Part shown: positions 46,438 through 58,040 of the stretch, piece after piece
Position numbering within the stretch: the stretch's first letter is position 1
Layout: each line of letters begins with the position of its first letter
Origin: Chelonoidis abingdonii
Taxonomy: Eukaryota > Chordata > Testudines > Testudinidae
Direction: 5' to 3'
Assembly: GCF_003597395.2 (NCBI RefSeq)
Contig: NC_133773.1
Location: forward strand, 128,019,305 to 128,083,304
Length of the DNA stretch: 64,000 bases
Position numbers and translations under genes: made by a program
Notes under the pieces: generated by a model
Databases searched by the model: none
What the model was told of the DNA's origin: nothing
What the model saw: only the letters and a program-made list of their open reading frames with translations

Positions 46438-46822
46438 CAGAGGGCAAGAACAAGGTCTTACTATACATTTGTGCTTAGTCCAGCTTCACTGGGGCCACTG
46501 AGCATTAGTGTAATGCAAATAACGTAATAAAAATATTGTCTTCCCTGCCCCTCCTAATCGCTAAGAAGCAGGAAAGCTGATGGAGGTGGTTGTGTAGGCC
46601 AGAAGCAGGTCTCCCTCTCCTGTGGAAGGAAGAGGAGGCTCGCTGGGGGAGGAAGACAACAGAACAAATCTTCCTTCCTTTAGAGTTTTTGATTGTGCTG
46701 TAACTTGCGTTAATTGATGGTCAAATTAACTAAAACAACTGCAGATGCTGGTGTAGATACTCCACAAATGTGGATTTTACAACTCAATCATTTGTTTCAC
46801 GGATGATGTTTAGGATTTATAG

Positions 46823-47008
46823 CAGAAACCCATTTAACCGATCTAATTGGAAATGGGGAGAGTTCAGATAATCAAAAAATTGGATAATCCAGAGAATGGG
46901 ACAGTGCTGCCACAGGAGAGATCACCCATTTATGGCACTGTATGTGTTGGTTGTTTGATTAATACAGAGAGCTGGATAGTGGAGGATCAGATAAATGGGG
47001 TTCTACTG
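46823..47008. mobile_element. Small MITE with AACCCCATTTATC ends
   Basis: The left end CAGAAACCCATTTAACCGATC and right end GATCAGATAAATGGGGTTCTACTG are inverted repeats over 186 bp. The type CAGTAGAACCCC..ATC recalls Tigger/mariner-like MITEs. No clear TA duplication at both sides. No coding capacity. Confidence 0.65.
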
Positions 47009-47801
47009 TTTTAGGGGACAAGGGGGGGGGAGGGGAGAGTTCCTGCTTCCTGAACAATTCAGAAACTAACTGGAAGAATCTAATGTAACCAAGGTAGAGT
47101 TGATTTTGTACAACCAGCATGCAACGTCCTGGGAAAAAAGCTTGTATCAAAACAAGCTGCCACCATCTCAGAGGTTCAAAAAAACTTGGGCGTAGAGGAG
47201 AGTTGCTTCATCCTCATTCTGTGACTAAGAAGTGACAATGAGAATTCCATTAAGTAATATATTTAAAAAAAAAAAAAAAAGATCAAATTTTAACAACATG
47301 CATTTGTTTCTCCTGGTTTTAATTTTGTTGCAGTATTTAGCGTCCAGTAGCCAAGTAGCATTTTCTTAACGGTTTCTATTTTTAGAAGAAAAGTCTGTTT
47401 AAAATCACCAGTTTGCTACTGCACAAATCCTTCATGAGCAGGTATCTTGGTAACTATAGTAACATTGCATCTCAGCAGAAAGGATAAAATTTTTATTTCA
47501 TTTTGAAAACAAAGGTATAAAGAGAAAAATCTAGAATAGTTTCAACTCATTACAGATGGAGCGGAGAGAATTTAAGTTCTGGATCACATTTCCAGCAGAT
47601 TCCAAACAGAACTTGAGTGCTTTCTCCTTCAAGTATGACACAAGTTTGTTTCAGCCACTTCACTGGAGTTTTGCAGTACCATTTAAATGGTCTACTAAAT
47701 TAAATGCAACTATTTGAAGAGTTCTGTGTTTCAGTAACCAGTACTTAAGCTTCATCAAGCGAAGAGAGCGTAAGACAGATTTCTAAAGAGAAAGTAAAAC
47801 A

Positions 47802-47988
47802 CACCTCTACCCTGATATAACGAGACACAATATAACACGAATTCGGATATAATGTGGTAAAGCAGCGCTCCAGGGGGGCAGGGCTGCACACTCCAGTAGA
47901 TCAAAGCAGGTTCAATATAATGCGGTTTCACCTATAGCGCAGTAAGATCTTTTGGCTCCTAAGGACAGTGTTATATCGGGGTAGAGTG
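47802..47988. mobile_element. TA-flanked MITE (mariner/Tigger-like), copy 2
   Basis: The ends CACCTCTACCCTGATATAAC and GTTATATCGGGGTAGAGTG are inverted repeats. The interior shares GCGCTCCAGGGGGGCAGGGC and AGATCTTTTGGCTCCTAAGG (in reverse) with the copy at 188-380. TA follows at 47989-47990, but the left flank is CA, so one side has mutated. It is in the opposite direction to copy 1. Confidence 0.75.
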
Positions 47989-48850
47989 TACCTCCATCCA
48001 CACCAAAATATGTACTTAGACACCATTGCCATGACACTAGATAGAATTTTCTACAGAAGTTTAGAACACATTCCTTTAGAACAAAAAACTTATTTAGAAA
48101 CTTCTGTGATGAATTTAGTTTGCTGTAGGGTCACAAGAAAGATTGAAGCACCTGCATCCCGAAACAGGCGTTGAAGCTTGAACAGCAGTTGGACAGATAG
48201 GTGAACCAAGTATGGGTAACAAAGTTGTCTCAGCCACAATGGCATTATCAGGATAACTCTGGCTCTATCCTGTCTGACCTTGTTCATGAACCATAAAATT
48301 AGGGATGATGGGGAAATGAATAAGACAGACACTTTTTCCAAGGTTGAAGGAAGGCATACCCCAAGAAGTGGTGACCTAGATTTCCATTTGGACAGAAAAG
48401 AGGGCACTTCTTGTTTTTGGAGGTGGTGAATAGATCAACCTATCTTTGGAATATGTTGAGGAGAAGCTGAATATCCAACTCCCATTCGAAGTCCAGGGAG
48501 GTGTGTCTGCAGAGGGCATCAGTTGTGGTGTTCTGAATGCCTGGGAGGTAGATTGATAAAATAAGGATCAGATTACCACACAAGGAGGGTAATCTTGCTC
48601 CCCTCTACTTGTTGATGTAGAACATGCACTCTTCCCTTTCTTAGGGGAAATCCAGGGACAGATTTACATGGGGGGAGATAGGGCATGGGATAGCATCCAG
48701 GTTGCAGGGAGCATTTAATCAGAACCAGTCTTAGTCTGAGCTGTCCATTTTTCCTTGTCCTATATTTGAGGGCTAAGCAGGTGTTGCATTTCTGGGAGAC
48801 GTGGGACTGCCCCAAGCAACAAATGCATTCAGAGTGGCTGTTGGTTACAG

Positions 48851-49224
48851 CAGTGGTTCTCAAAACAGGGGTCCGTGGCCCACTGGGGGGGCCATGAGAA
48901 TGTTTCAGGGGCTCCGCCAAGCAAGGCTGTCATTAGATCTGCTGGGGCCCAGGGCAGAAAGCCAAAGCCCAAACACCTGGGGCTGAAGCCCAGGGCTCTA
49001 AGTCATGACACCTGGGGCTGAAGCCAAAGCCTGAGCAGCTTAGCTTCCCAGGGCCCCCTGTGGCATGGGGCACAGGGCAATTGCCCTGCTTGCTACCCCT
49101 TAACACTGGCCCTGGTCTTTAAATGCAGAAAGACAGTTGTTGTGGCACAGCTGGGCCATGGAGTTTTTATAACAAGATGGGGGGCGAGGGGGGGGCACTC
49201 AAAGAAAAAGTTTTAGAACCCCTG
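48851..49224. mobile_element. Non-autonomous hAT element, copy 2
   Basis: The left end CAGTGGTTCTCAAAACAGGG and right end TTTTAGAACCCCTG are hAT-Charlie-like inverted repeats. The flanking 8-mers GGTTACAG and ACATACAG agree at 5 of 8. The GC-rich body contains repeated CTGGGGCTGAAGCC units and the shared GGAGTTTTTATA. No transposase. It sits in DIRS fragment F1. Confidence 0.8.
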
Positions 49225-49427
49225 ACATACAGGAATAGTCTATAGGCAGGAGAGGCAGCATTTGGAGCCCAGAGAGCCAAGCATGTCCTGCCAAGAAAAC
49301 AAGTCCTCCTGGTGGGGAAAAAAGGAGAGAACAAAAACAACACAATAATCCCCACTACAAACTAACTATATGAACAACTGTATTACCAACTACTAGATTA
49401 TCTTAACTAAGGAAAAATAGGTTAACG

Positions 49428-49749
49428 CAGTGGTTCTCAACCAGAGGTCTGGAGCCCGCTGGGCAGGACACAAGCAGGTTTCAGGGGGTTTGTCAAGCAT
49501 GACTGGCATTAGACTCACTAGAGCCAAGGGCAGAAAGCCAAAGCCAAAGCCAAAGCCATGCCACACAGGACTGCAGCCCAGGGCCCCAAGCTCTGCCATG
49601 TGGGGCTCAAGCCTGAGCAACTTAGCTTTGTGGGACCCCTTGTGGTGTGGAGCCCTGGGTAACTGCCCTATTTGCTACCCCCAGAGGGGCCATGGAGTTT
49701 TTATAGCACGATCGGGGGGCCTCAGAAAGAAAAAGGTTGAGAACCTCTG
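49428..49749. mobile_element. Non-autonomous hAT element, copy 3
   Basis: CAGTGGTTCTCAACCAGAGG at the left and GGTTGAGAACCTCTG at the right form a good inverted repeat. The flanking 8-mers GGTTAACG and GGCTAAGG agree at 6 of 8. Same family and direction as the element 200 bp to the left. A short AAAGCCAAAGCC tandem lies at about 49537-49557. Confidence 0.82.
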
Positions 49750-49965
49750 GGCTAAGGGATTCTCAAGGCAGACACGATATGGCTCTGTCTCAGGTTGAGC
49801 AGTTGACAAGGATGGTTCACTCATGGACCCCTACATAACCTTGGTGTCTGGCATGAGGCAACTTAGGGCGCACGTGCAGGCTAAACATGTCTGATTAAGG
49901 GCTTGAGAGGCACATGCAGACCTTAAGTGGAACTCTCATAGGGATACAATTCAAAGAATAACTAT

Positions 49966-51190
49966 TCCACTTTAAATGGAGGTACCGACTTAGTCGGAGT
50001 TCCAGGACCTGAGCTGGGAAAATACTTCATAGATATCACAGACATACTCAGTGCTAGAGAAATATTCATGGTCAGTACCTGTGGAGAATGTTTACTGTGT
50101 CCATAACAGCAGAGACTCAGAAAAGGCAGCTCTCCCAGGACTGTGAATCTCAGTGTCAAGGTTGTCAGTACCATAAGCAGGAATTTTAGTGTAGTTAGTA
50201 CCAGAGTAGACTATGCTGACAAAGTTGGTACTGAGGTCATCAGAACTGGAGCAGGAGGTTTTGTCTTTGGAACCAAGTGCCCAGCAGGCAGTAGCTGAGA
50301 ACACTTGAGGGTGCTCCTTGACCAATACTGGTATACAGAAATTGGAATGCAGGACCTACATCAGACTTCGTGTTATCCCATGAGAGGAGCCAGGGGGTGG
50401 CCCATGCCTAACAGTCTCCTCGGATGATGGCCTTTACAAGAGTAGAGCTGAATCCTACCTCTTTCTGCTGATGAAAAGGGCTTAGCCGTGGAAGCAGGAG
50501 AGAAGGGCTTCTCAGGAACTGGGACTCTAGAGGAGGTCACAGCACTCAGTCAGAGCACTTCTGGTAGAGGACTATTCGAATCTAGGTGGACCTTGCTTGC
50601 CTGGATCAGAGGCCAGTCTCATTGACTTGTCCAGCAGAAAAAGCCTAAATGAGTTTCCTTTTTGGTTGGGGTTCTTTTAGAAAAAGGATTTAACAAATGA
50701 AGCATTTGTCATTGATCTGTCCTTCACACAAACACAACATGCACCTAGTATGTCCACCACAGAAGGGGATAGCTGCTCACATGAGAGGCAGTATTTGAAT
50801 CCCAGCAGTTTTTGAGCAGACATAAGGGCTGAAGATTAGTACCAGGTAAATGAAAGAGGAAAAACTACCAACAACAGAAACCAGGTAAGAAAAGCTATCC
50901 TAAACTAACTAGTAATCTATACTAAATAGGCAACTATATATAAAAATCAGTTTTAATCACAAGTGTGCAAGAGACAGGGCTTTCAATTCTGTCTCATAGT
51001 CGAAGACAGTAAAGATGAAACTGAGTGCCTGCTGACCCATTCCACCCTTTATGCCTTCATGTGTGTGTGCACGTGGGGTGGGGGTAGAGAGGAATGGGGG
51101 TTTACATGTGCATGAGTGCACAAGCAGCATAGTCTCAACAGACACTGGTGACTAAAAGACTTTGATCAAGAGCATGGAGCTCAAAAGCAC
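49966..51190 (-). mobile_element. DIRS fragment F2: 5' leader and gag N-terminal region
   Basis: The minus strand has the repetitive GGTACTGAC/GGTACC-rich sequence seen in the 5' gag parts of copies A, E and G (for example ACCGACTTAGTCGGAGTTCC at about 49983). It leads to a leader and 5' end near 51060-51190 (TTACATGTGCATGAGTGCAC). No conserved gag motif, RT or recombinase survives. The call rests on resemblance to the other copies. Confidence 0.55.
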
Positions 51191-51583
51191 CACCAAGAGT
51201 GGAATATATACACCCTAAAAACCATCCTTCCTTTTGTCCCTTACATTTTTTTTTTTTTAACTGCACAATTCCAGAACCTCTCTATGAAGGATCCTATCTT
51301 TAATGTTAACACCTAAAGTATGGTACAAACAAGAGAAGCAGCTGAATGCAACCTTTTGTGATCCTCAGATCAATTTCACTCTGCTTTTTTTTGCTGGAGA
51401 AGCACAAAATACAAGACCAGTATAGGAAAGATCCTTCACTGTGGGTGCTCTGGAAAAAGGAGACAGAGAACTGCAAATCCTAAAGTGGTTATAGAAAGAA
51501 CAGTCAAAAGGGACTAGAACAGAAAACTGCTGTCCTGAATTGGTGACTTAGATTAGGGCACAGTTCAGGGACAAACTCTAACC

Positions 51584-51897
51584 CCAGGGTTGGCAACCTT
51601 TCATAACTGGTGTGCCAAATCTTCATTTATTCACTCTAAATTTAAAGTTTCGCGTGCCAGTAGCATGTTCTAACGTTTTTAGAAGGTATCTTTCTATAAG
51701 TCTATAATATATAACTAAACTAGTGCTGCATGTAAAGTAAATAAGGTTTTTTAAATGTTTAAGAAGCTTCATCTAAAATTAAATTAAAATGCAGAGCCCC
51801 CCCAAGACCGGTGGCCAGGACCCAGGTAATGTGAGTGCCACTGAAAATCAACTTGTGTGCTGCCTTCGGTATGCATGCCATAGGTTGCCTAACCCTG
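51584..51897. mobile_element. Non-autonomous hAT element, CAGGGTTGGCAACC type
   Basis: The left end CCAGGGTTGGCAACCTTTCA and right end CATAGGTTGCCTAACCCTG are inverted repeats. The flanking 8-mers CTCTAACC (51576-51583) and CTCTAACT (51898-51905) agree at 7 of 8, a hAT target-site duplication. AT-rich interior, no transposase. Confidence 0.85.
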
Positions 51898-52230
51898 CTC
51901 TAACTTTAACTCTCCCGCCAACACATTCACATTAGTGAAGTCATTAACAACGCTATTTTGTACTGATCCCTTCTGGTCAAAAGGAGGATTCCAGAGAACT
52001 CAAAGTCCAACCCCACTCAAACAGCATGCTACTGTTAACCTTTTATAAAATAAGCCTATTAGATGAACAATCTTTAGATGCGTTCACAAAAACAATAGTT
52101 ATTACAATACAGCCACTAAACCAGAGTTTTCTCAAACTTTTGAAAGCTGAGCCCCTCTTCAGGAAAATTAAATCTATTACACTCAGCCCAAATTCTGCTG
52201 TGTGTTGTTGAAGGCCTATCCAAAATACTC

Positions 52231-52412
52231 ATTAGAGGGATAGCTCAGTGGTTTGAGCATTGGCCTCCTAAACCCAGGGTTGTGAGCTCAATCCTTGAGG
52301 AGACCACTTAGGGATCTGGGGCAAAAATCAGTACTTGGTCCTGCTAGTGAAGGCAGGGGGCTGGACTTGATGACCTTTCAAGGTCCCTTCCAGTTCTAGG
52401 AGATTGGTATAT
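52231..52412 (+). mobile_element. tRNA-derived SINE of turtle type, copy 2
   Basis: Sense copy. The A box is TAGCTCAGTGGTTTGAGC at 52241-52258 and the B-box-like sequence is GGTTGTGAGCTCAATCC at 52278-52294. A CR1-like tail follows with TGAAGGCAGGGGGCTGGACT and GGTCCCTTCCAGTTCTAGGA. Same family as 37526-37697, opposite strand. A hAT-like end (TTTTCTCAAACTTTTGAAAG) lies just upstream at 52119-52200. Confidence 0.9.
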
Positions 52413-53469
52413 CTCCAGTTATTACTATTATTATGAGCAGTCAGTCAAGAGATGATTGTGTAGATCTGTATAATACACTTCCTCTTCTTTGTTTTGATGA
52501 ATAGTGAAATGGTTAACAATGCTAACATTTCAAGTATCATCACTGGCATTTAAGTTACCACCACTGAAAGGAATGTGGCTTACCCCTCAGAACTTTCTAC
52601 AGACTGCATGGTTAACCTTGAAAATAAGAAGTAAGTGCCTCTTCACAGCAAGCTATATCTTTCCCACTCAGGGGCAGAGATGTGAGGGAAACAACCACAA
52701 TCTGGGAAACTGCATTAAACAGTGAAAGTAAGTGCGCACACATTCTTCCACAACCCAAGAACCAAAAAAAAATGATCACATCTTCAAAGTATCTGCAGTA
52801 CTAGAACTACCTCTATGACAGTAAGACCGTTACATATTGTTTCAGATGGATGAGAGAGAATTCTGAGGAAGACCTAAAGTCTATCATGCTCTCAGCTTCC
52901 AAGGAGGATCTGGCCAAGTTAACATCAGGAGAAGGGTAACAGTGCCTTACAGGTCTTCACCACTCCCACACGGAAGCAGACCTTTCTTCTAATTGTTAGT
53001 CAGTGTACAGCAAATAAGGTCTATTACTACTACCACCACCACCTACCAAAAGAAAATTTGCCCTTAATTCTGTGATTAAGACTGTCGGTAGGGGGATTTG
53101 GATTAAGATCTGAGATTTTATTCCCCATGCTATATATGGCCGATGATTGTGTACTGCATGTATCCTACCACAAGAGCTCCCTAACATCCAAAATCTGCTC
53201 TAACTGAATACCACATTTGACACCAGAACATGAAGTGTTTATCTTGAATGGAGGGAGCTGAAATTCAAGTGCAATTTATCCAGCCTGACATTACTTACAG
53301 GTGCAGGGATCCATACAAAGTTGTCTATACTAAATTCTATAAGCTCTGTTCCATATGTTTAGTAATCACAGATGGTACCATCTGCTACCTAATCAGGAAA
53401 GCACCTGAAGCAAGGGCATTACAAAATAGTACATTATACTGACTGAGCTCCTTGAGTCGATCTATGTAG

Positions 53470-53830
53470 CTTAACAAAGAGAAGGTTAAGGAGTGACAAT
53501 TACAATTTATAAAGTACCTATATGGGGAGCAAATATTTAATAGGCTCTTCAATATAGCAGAGAAAGTTATAACAGGATCTAATGGCTACAAGTTGAAACT
53601 AGAGAAATTCAGACTGGAAATACGGCATTATTCATTCTATCAATAATTTATCCTTGGAACAATTTACCAAGTCATGGTAGATTCTCCATCACTGGCAATT
53701 TTTAAATCAAGACTAGATGTTTTTTCTAAAAAATCTACTCAAGAAATTATTCTGGGGATATTCTATGGCCTGTGCAGTACAGAAGGGCACACAATGGTCC
53801 CTTCTGGTCTTAGAATCTATGAAAATATTG
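53470..53830 (+). mobile_element. CR1 LINE 3' end, sense
   Basis: GGCTACAAGTTGAAACTAGA followed by AAATTCAGACTGGAAATACG is the coding end of CR1 ORF2 (a K-L-x-x-x-K-F-R-L-E block). Then come GGTAGATTCTCCATCACTGG, ATTTTTAAATCAAGACTAGA and the 3' end GGTCCCTTCTGGTCTTAGAA. It ends at an ATCTATGAAAAT tail. Short ORFs here are remnants, not genes. Confidence 0.9.
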
Positions 53831-54039
53831 CCGTTTTCCCACTGGGTGAAACATTGCTGGAGCAGTGAATGTAAGAATCAAGTGACAGGGTCACAATCAG
53901 CTATCAGCCAAGGAAATGAGGATACAATCCCAGCATATATTAACTGAGGTCAGAAGTTTGGGACTTTCCCACATGGATCTGAAAGCCTCATGGGAAAACC
54001 ACACGCAGATCACAATCGCTGGAAGCAGTAGATGCAGAC

Positions 54040-56275
54040 CACAATCCCCGGATTTCCTGCTGGCTTACATTTTTCCTCCTTTTCCCCAAACAAACGTCAT
54101 CTTATCAGCGATCATCCTAGTGGTGACCAACAACATTGCATAAAGAATTACTGGTGCTGGCAGTTGTCCCATTCCTTCACATGCCCATTAGAGCAAAGGC
54201 TGGTCTCATCATAATGGCAGTAGAAATGGAGCATGTCGCCATGTCAGCTGCATCAAGTGCAGACTAGAGAGATGTCTTAGCGGTCAGTTGGCCTTCGTTG
54301 TCTATGGTCTTGAATTGTTCCTTATGCGAATCAGGAAGCTGTTTTATAAAAGAGATCACTTTCAAATGATTCTTGTAATCGTATTTTGCCATTAAGGCTT
54401 GATCATTTGTAATGAGGAACTGAAGCGTGACAAAGGAGTATGTTTTCCTGCCAAAAAAGATCCAAGAGCCTCCAGTCTGGGTCATAGGGGGTGGATTTAA
54501 ATTGGGGGCCCTTTGAGTTGACCACATCCACAATGACCGAATTGAGAGGTGGGTGGGAGAAGAGAAACTCCGTGTCTTCTGCCGACACTTAATATCAGTG
54601 GGACAGATACACGGGTCTGCCATATGATCATGGCAGGGTTCAAGAGTGTCTCGTTAATAGGAAGGGCTACTTTGGATGAGGCTGAAGAATGTAAAATATC
54701 CACTAGCTTGTGGTGTGACTCAGTCACCTCTTGTGGTATCTTTAGTGCCTCTGCTACCCGCTGTGCCAGTCCTGGAACACTTTAAAGTAATCTGCCATAG
54801 ATGACAAAGGGGACATCACTGTCTCATCTGGTGAAAATGAGAGAAATGGGCATGAGGGGTAACTGCCTCCTCACCTTCAGCCTCCTGTTCCTCTTTTGCC
54901 TGATCAGGGGGTTCAGAAGGCCTTGAAGCAGCAGCTGAAGGAGGGTGTCTCCCTGGTTGCTGGTAGGAGACACTGGAACTATGGGAGGCCTGTTGTCTTT
55001 GAGCCTGCCAATGATCCCAATAGGGCCACTGTGATAGAAAAGGATGCAGTGGTTGGTATGATGGCTGACCAAACCAGGGAGGCTGTGGATAAGGACGACG
55101 ATATGACTGAGGTGCATAGTGAAATTTGGCATCATACAGCAGGTGAGAAGAGAGGCAGGAGACCACATCCTCCTGCTCACTTTCTGACTCAGAAAACAAA
55201 AAAGGGCGGGGCACAGCAGGAGGTTGTCGGCAAGTCAAAGATGCCAGGTGAACTCAGTACTGGAACATCAGACACCAAAAAGTCTGTCGTGCACCAAAGT
55301 CTGTCTGCGCCGAAGGCGTCAGTACCAGTGGTGATTGTCAGTGCCAAGATGACTGTACCAAAGAAGCCAGTGATTTGTACCTGATAATATAGTCTGCCAG
55401 TGCCTGGCATACCACAGGCAGTACTGATGTTGATATTCATATCGCAAGAGCCTTCTCCAGGATGGATTATCTACATTTCTCTTGTCCACTGAGTCTTTAG
55501 GCAATCCAACGCTCTGTGGTGGGACAGTACTACGAGTCCTAGGTACCGGATTAGGCGGTTTCAGTGCCGTCAGTACCCATGATTACTGATCAAACTGATT
55601 GTTTTCAGGTCGATCGGGGCTGACTACGAGAACTCACAGACCTTTTCTTATAGGCCTTATGTGACTGGCTGGTGGGTGTCTCTTTGGGCTCACCTCCCTT
55701 CAGAGTAGAGAGTTGTGGTGAGGTCTCCCACCATGGCTTGGGTGGTTGAAGGACTGACACCACGAGGAGGAGTTTAAGCCTCAGTTCTCTGTTCTTTCTG
55801 GATCTGGGCGTTGGTTGCTGACACAAACCACATTTCTGTGGGATGTTTCTCTCCCCCAGGCAGCGGACACACTGAGTGTCCCCATCAGTCAAAGGAATAG
55901 ATTCCTTGTCACTGAGACTTTTCTTGAAGCCTGGGGGGCCGGGCATACCATGTCCAGGGGAGTCCTCCCCAGCCAGGCTTGATGAACAAAGTCTTCTTTT
56001 TTTAGCAACAGCCAAATAAAAATGTAAATGACGTAAACAAAGAAAAGAAGCTTCAGAAGGAAGCTAAAAATTAACAATTCTAAAAAAAAGTTCACAATCG
56101 GCGAATGGGTTCACCTGAGCACACTGGTTACCCTCATGGCAGAGCCAGGGCGGACGGGTAGAGCTCATGTGTGGGCTGAACGAGCCAAAGCTCTCTGATC
56201 AGCAGCATAGGAACACAGACACACCTACAGCAGAGTACCCATAGGGACACTACTAGAAGAACAACCAACTGTTAA
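54040..56275 (-). mobile_element. DIRS fragment G: 5' end and gag
   Basis: The minus strand carries a broken gag with the best preserved N-terminus of the window. From ATG 56015 there is a 136-residue frame with CVRCLGERNIPQKCGLC (C-x2-C-x9-C-x2-C) and PRSRKNRELRLKLLL. Then comes a Pro/Gln-rich segment at 54816-55238, then VDILHSSASSKVALPINETL (54497-54727) and FLITNDQALMAKYDY at 54264-54623. The 5' terminus with CCCATAGGGACACTACTAGA lies at 56240-56275. It is cut off at about 54040 before RT. Frames are broken. Confidence 0.78.
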
Positions 56276-56648
56276 CTTCTTACCTAAGGTGTTGTTTCAG
56301 TTCTACCTAAGTCAAGAAGTTACCCTATTCACTTTGTGCCTGAATCCTCAAAATCACAAGATGTTCCATAGCCACGGTGTAAAAAAGGGCACTGAAGCAT
56401 TATTTCACGAGATTGCTTTTCTTGGGAACCACCAAGAAAGGCTTGAGGGCCTTGAGGAAAGCAAATTATTTAGTAGAAAGTTATTAGGGAAGCCTAGAGT
56501 CTTAAACACTCTGCAGCAGTAAAAGTCGACTCTAAGGAGGGGTAGGCCACAGTATCAGTGAAGAGAACAGAAGCCTCTCCACAAATTACACAGAGCAATC
56601 ATTTGGGCTTTGCATATGCATAATACATCACTTGATGTTAAACACTCT

Positions 56649-56732
56649 GGGCCAAATCCTCAGCTGATGTAAACTGGCATAGCTCCATTGAAGTCAATGG
56701 TATTACCTCAATGGTGATGACATCTGGCCCGG
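56649..56732. repeat. Small palindromic repeat GGGCCAAATCCT...GGCCC
   Basis: GGGCCAAATCCTCAGCTGAT at one end, ATGACATCTGGCCC at the other, with CCATTGAAGTCAATGG (a perfect palindrome) in the middle. It looks like a short MITE of a type common in amniotes. Recognised by eye. Confidence 0.5.
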
Positions 56733-57799
56733 TAACTTTTATGATGCTACCTTCTGGACAGTAGTTAATAAATAATCGTTGAGAAGTACTGTTTTTGAAG
56801 TCTCATTTACCTGGGCAACACCAGACAGGGTAATTTCTTAGCAGTTCAATTTGTTTCCCCCCAAAACCTTCTATACAACAAGCAGCAGGCACTTATCTAG
56901 CATTTGGAAAATGTAAAGTGCTGTATAGACATTAAGTAATTAAAAGTCCAATATAGCTCTGTTTAGAGTTGATTATAAGCAAGCAGGGGAATACATGGAA
57001 AATCTGAATAATATATACTCATTGTGAGGTCCACAAGAATCATTCCCCATCTGTGGGCTCCAGACCAACAGTGGCCTGTGGAGCAATTCCTAGTGGTCCA
57101 CACAAAAAAAAACCATTTGGTCATATGGAGCGGGCTCCCCTTGTTTGAATCTGCTACATTATCTTAAAGTCAACTAAAAATGCAATCCTTTTCTAGTGTT
57201 ACTTTTCAACAACAACTGCTGTGGTTGGTACGAGGATGTTATTGGGCTGCAAATATAACAGATTATTGGAATCACAAATGTGAACGGAATTTGGACTCAT
57301 TATGAAAAGAAGTTTGAGAACCCCTGGTCTAGATATTTAACATAAGATATTAAGGGTGTTAGATAGCGAACTTACTGAACCACTGTCTATTTTAAATGCA
57401 GGGATCTGGTGGAACGAGACTGGAAAAAAGGAAATATACCATTGTTAAAAAAAAAAAAAAAATTGTAAAGCAAGTGATTGACTTAACTACTCAAAAAATC
57501 CAATTTCAGTTCCTAAAAGAATAATGAATCAATTATTTCTTCAAGAACAGAAAACCTACAGTAGGACAACAGAACTACAGACCATAAATAGCATGTTTTA
57601 AAAGGAATCATGCTATAAAAACAGTAACACTGGATTGAGAAGTGAGAAGGAAGTAAGCTGATGTGAAAGAAAACTCATCTCTTCAATACCCTAAAGAGCA
57701 TCTTTATTAAATTATCTGTAAGAAGAGGTAAACACTAAACAGCATATTTAATTGGCAGCTTACTAAATACGGGAAGCATTGTTAAGTGAAGACAAGTGA

Positions 57800-58040
57800 A
57801 AAAGGGGCTCTGGGTCCAACTGTATGAGGGGCCACTCCTTTTTGCAATCATTCCAGCCAGCTGAAGTATTTTGTTCCTTGTTGCCTGAAGCTCTCTAATC
57901 TCTCCAGGTCACTTTACAATTTGGTTCTGTTCTCCTGGCTTTGCTACCTCAAATTTTATGTCATCTACAAATATGACCAATGGATCACTTCAGACTCAAA
58001 TTTGCAGGGGACATGATCCAGTGGCAAAATTTACAGCTGA
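57800..58040 (-). mobile_element. Diverged CR1/L3-like fragment
   Basis: CTCTCTAATCTCTCCAGGTC followed by TTTATGTCATCTACAAATAT resembles the reverse complement of the CR1 RT region around the F-A-D-D-T block. Only this part is recognisable. Confidence 0.4.

Larger units (their letters stand above)
48020..49965 (-). mobile_element. DIRS fragment F1: RNase H part fused to a gag start
   Basis: The minus strand 48240-48630 carries the end of DIRS RNase H: MFYINK-like near 48610-48625, a T-D-A-L-like segment near 48490-48520, then MNKVRQDRARVILIMPLWLR. To the right, 48640-48850 encodes CICCLGQSHVSQKCNTCLA, the gag N-terminal cysteine motif. The rest of gag and all of RT are missing at the 48.64 kb junction. 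The 5' end at about 49880-49965 has TGGAACTCTCATAGGGATAC followed by CAAAGAATAACTATTCC. Two hAT elements (48851-49224 and 49428-49749) are inserted. Confidence 0.7.

Noticed and set aside
52241..52294. tRNA gene suggested by A and B boxes
   Set aside because: The boxes are followed by a CR1-like tail instead of a complete cloverleaf, so this is a tRNA-derived SINE.
54896..55384. 162-residue plus-strand ORF
   Set aside because: It is the antisense shadow of the DIRS gag in fragment G, whose minus-strand motifs are recognisable.
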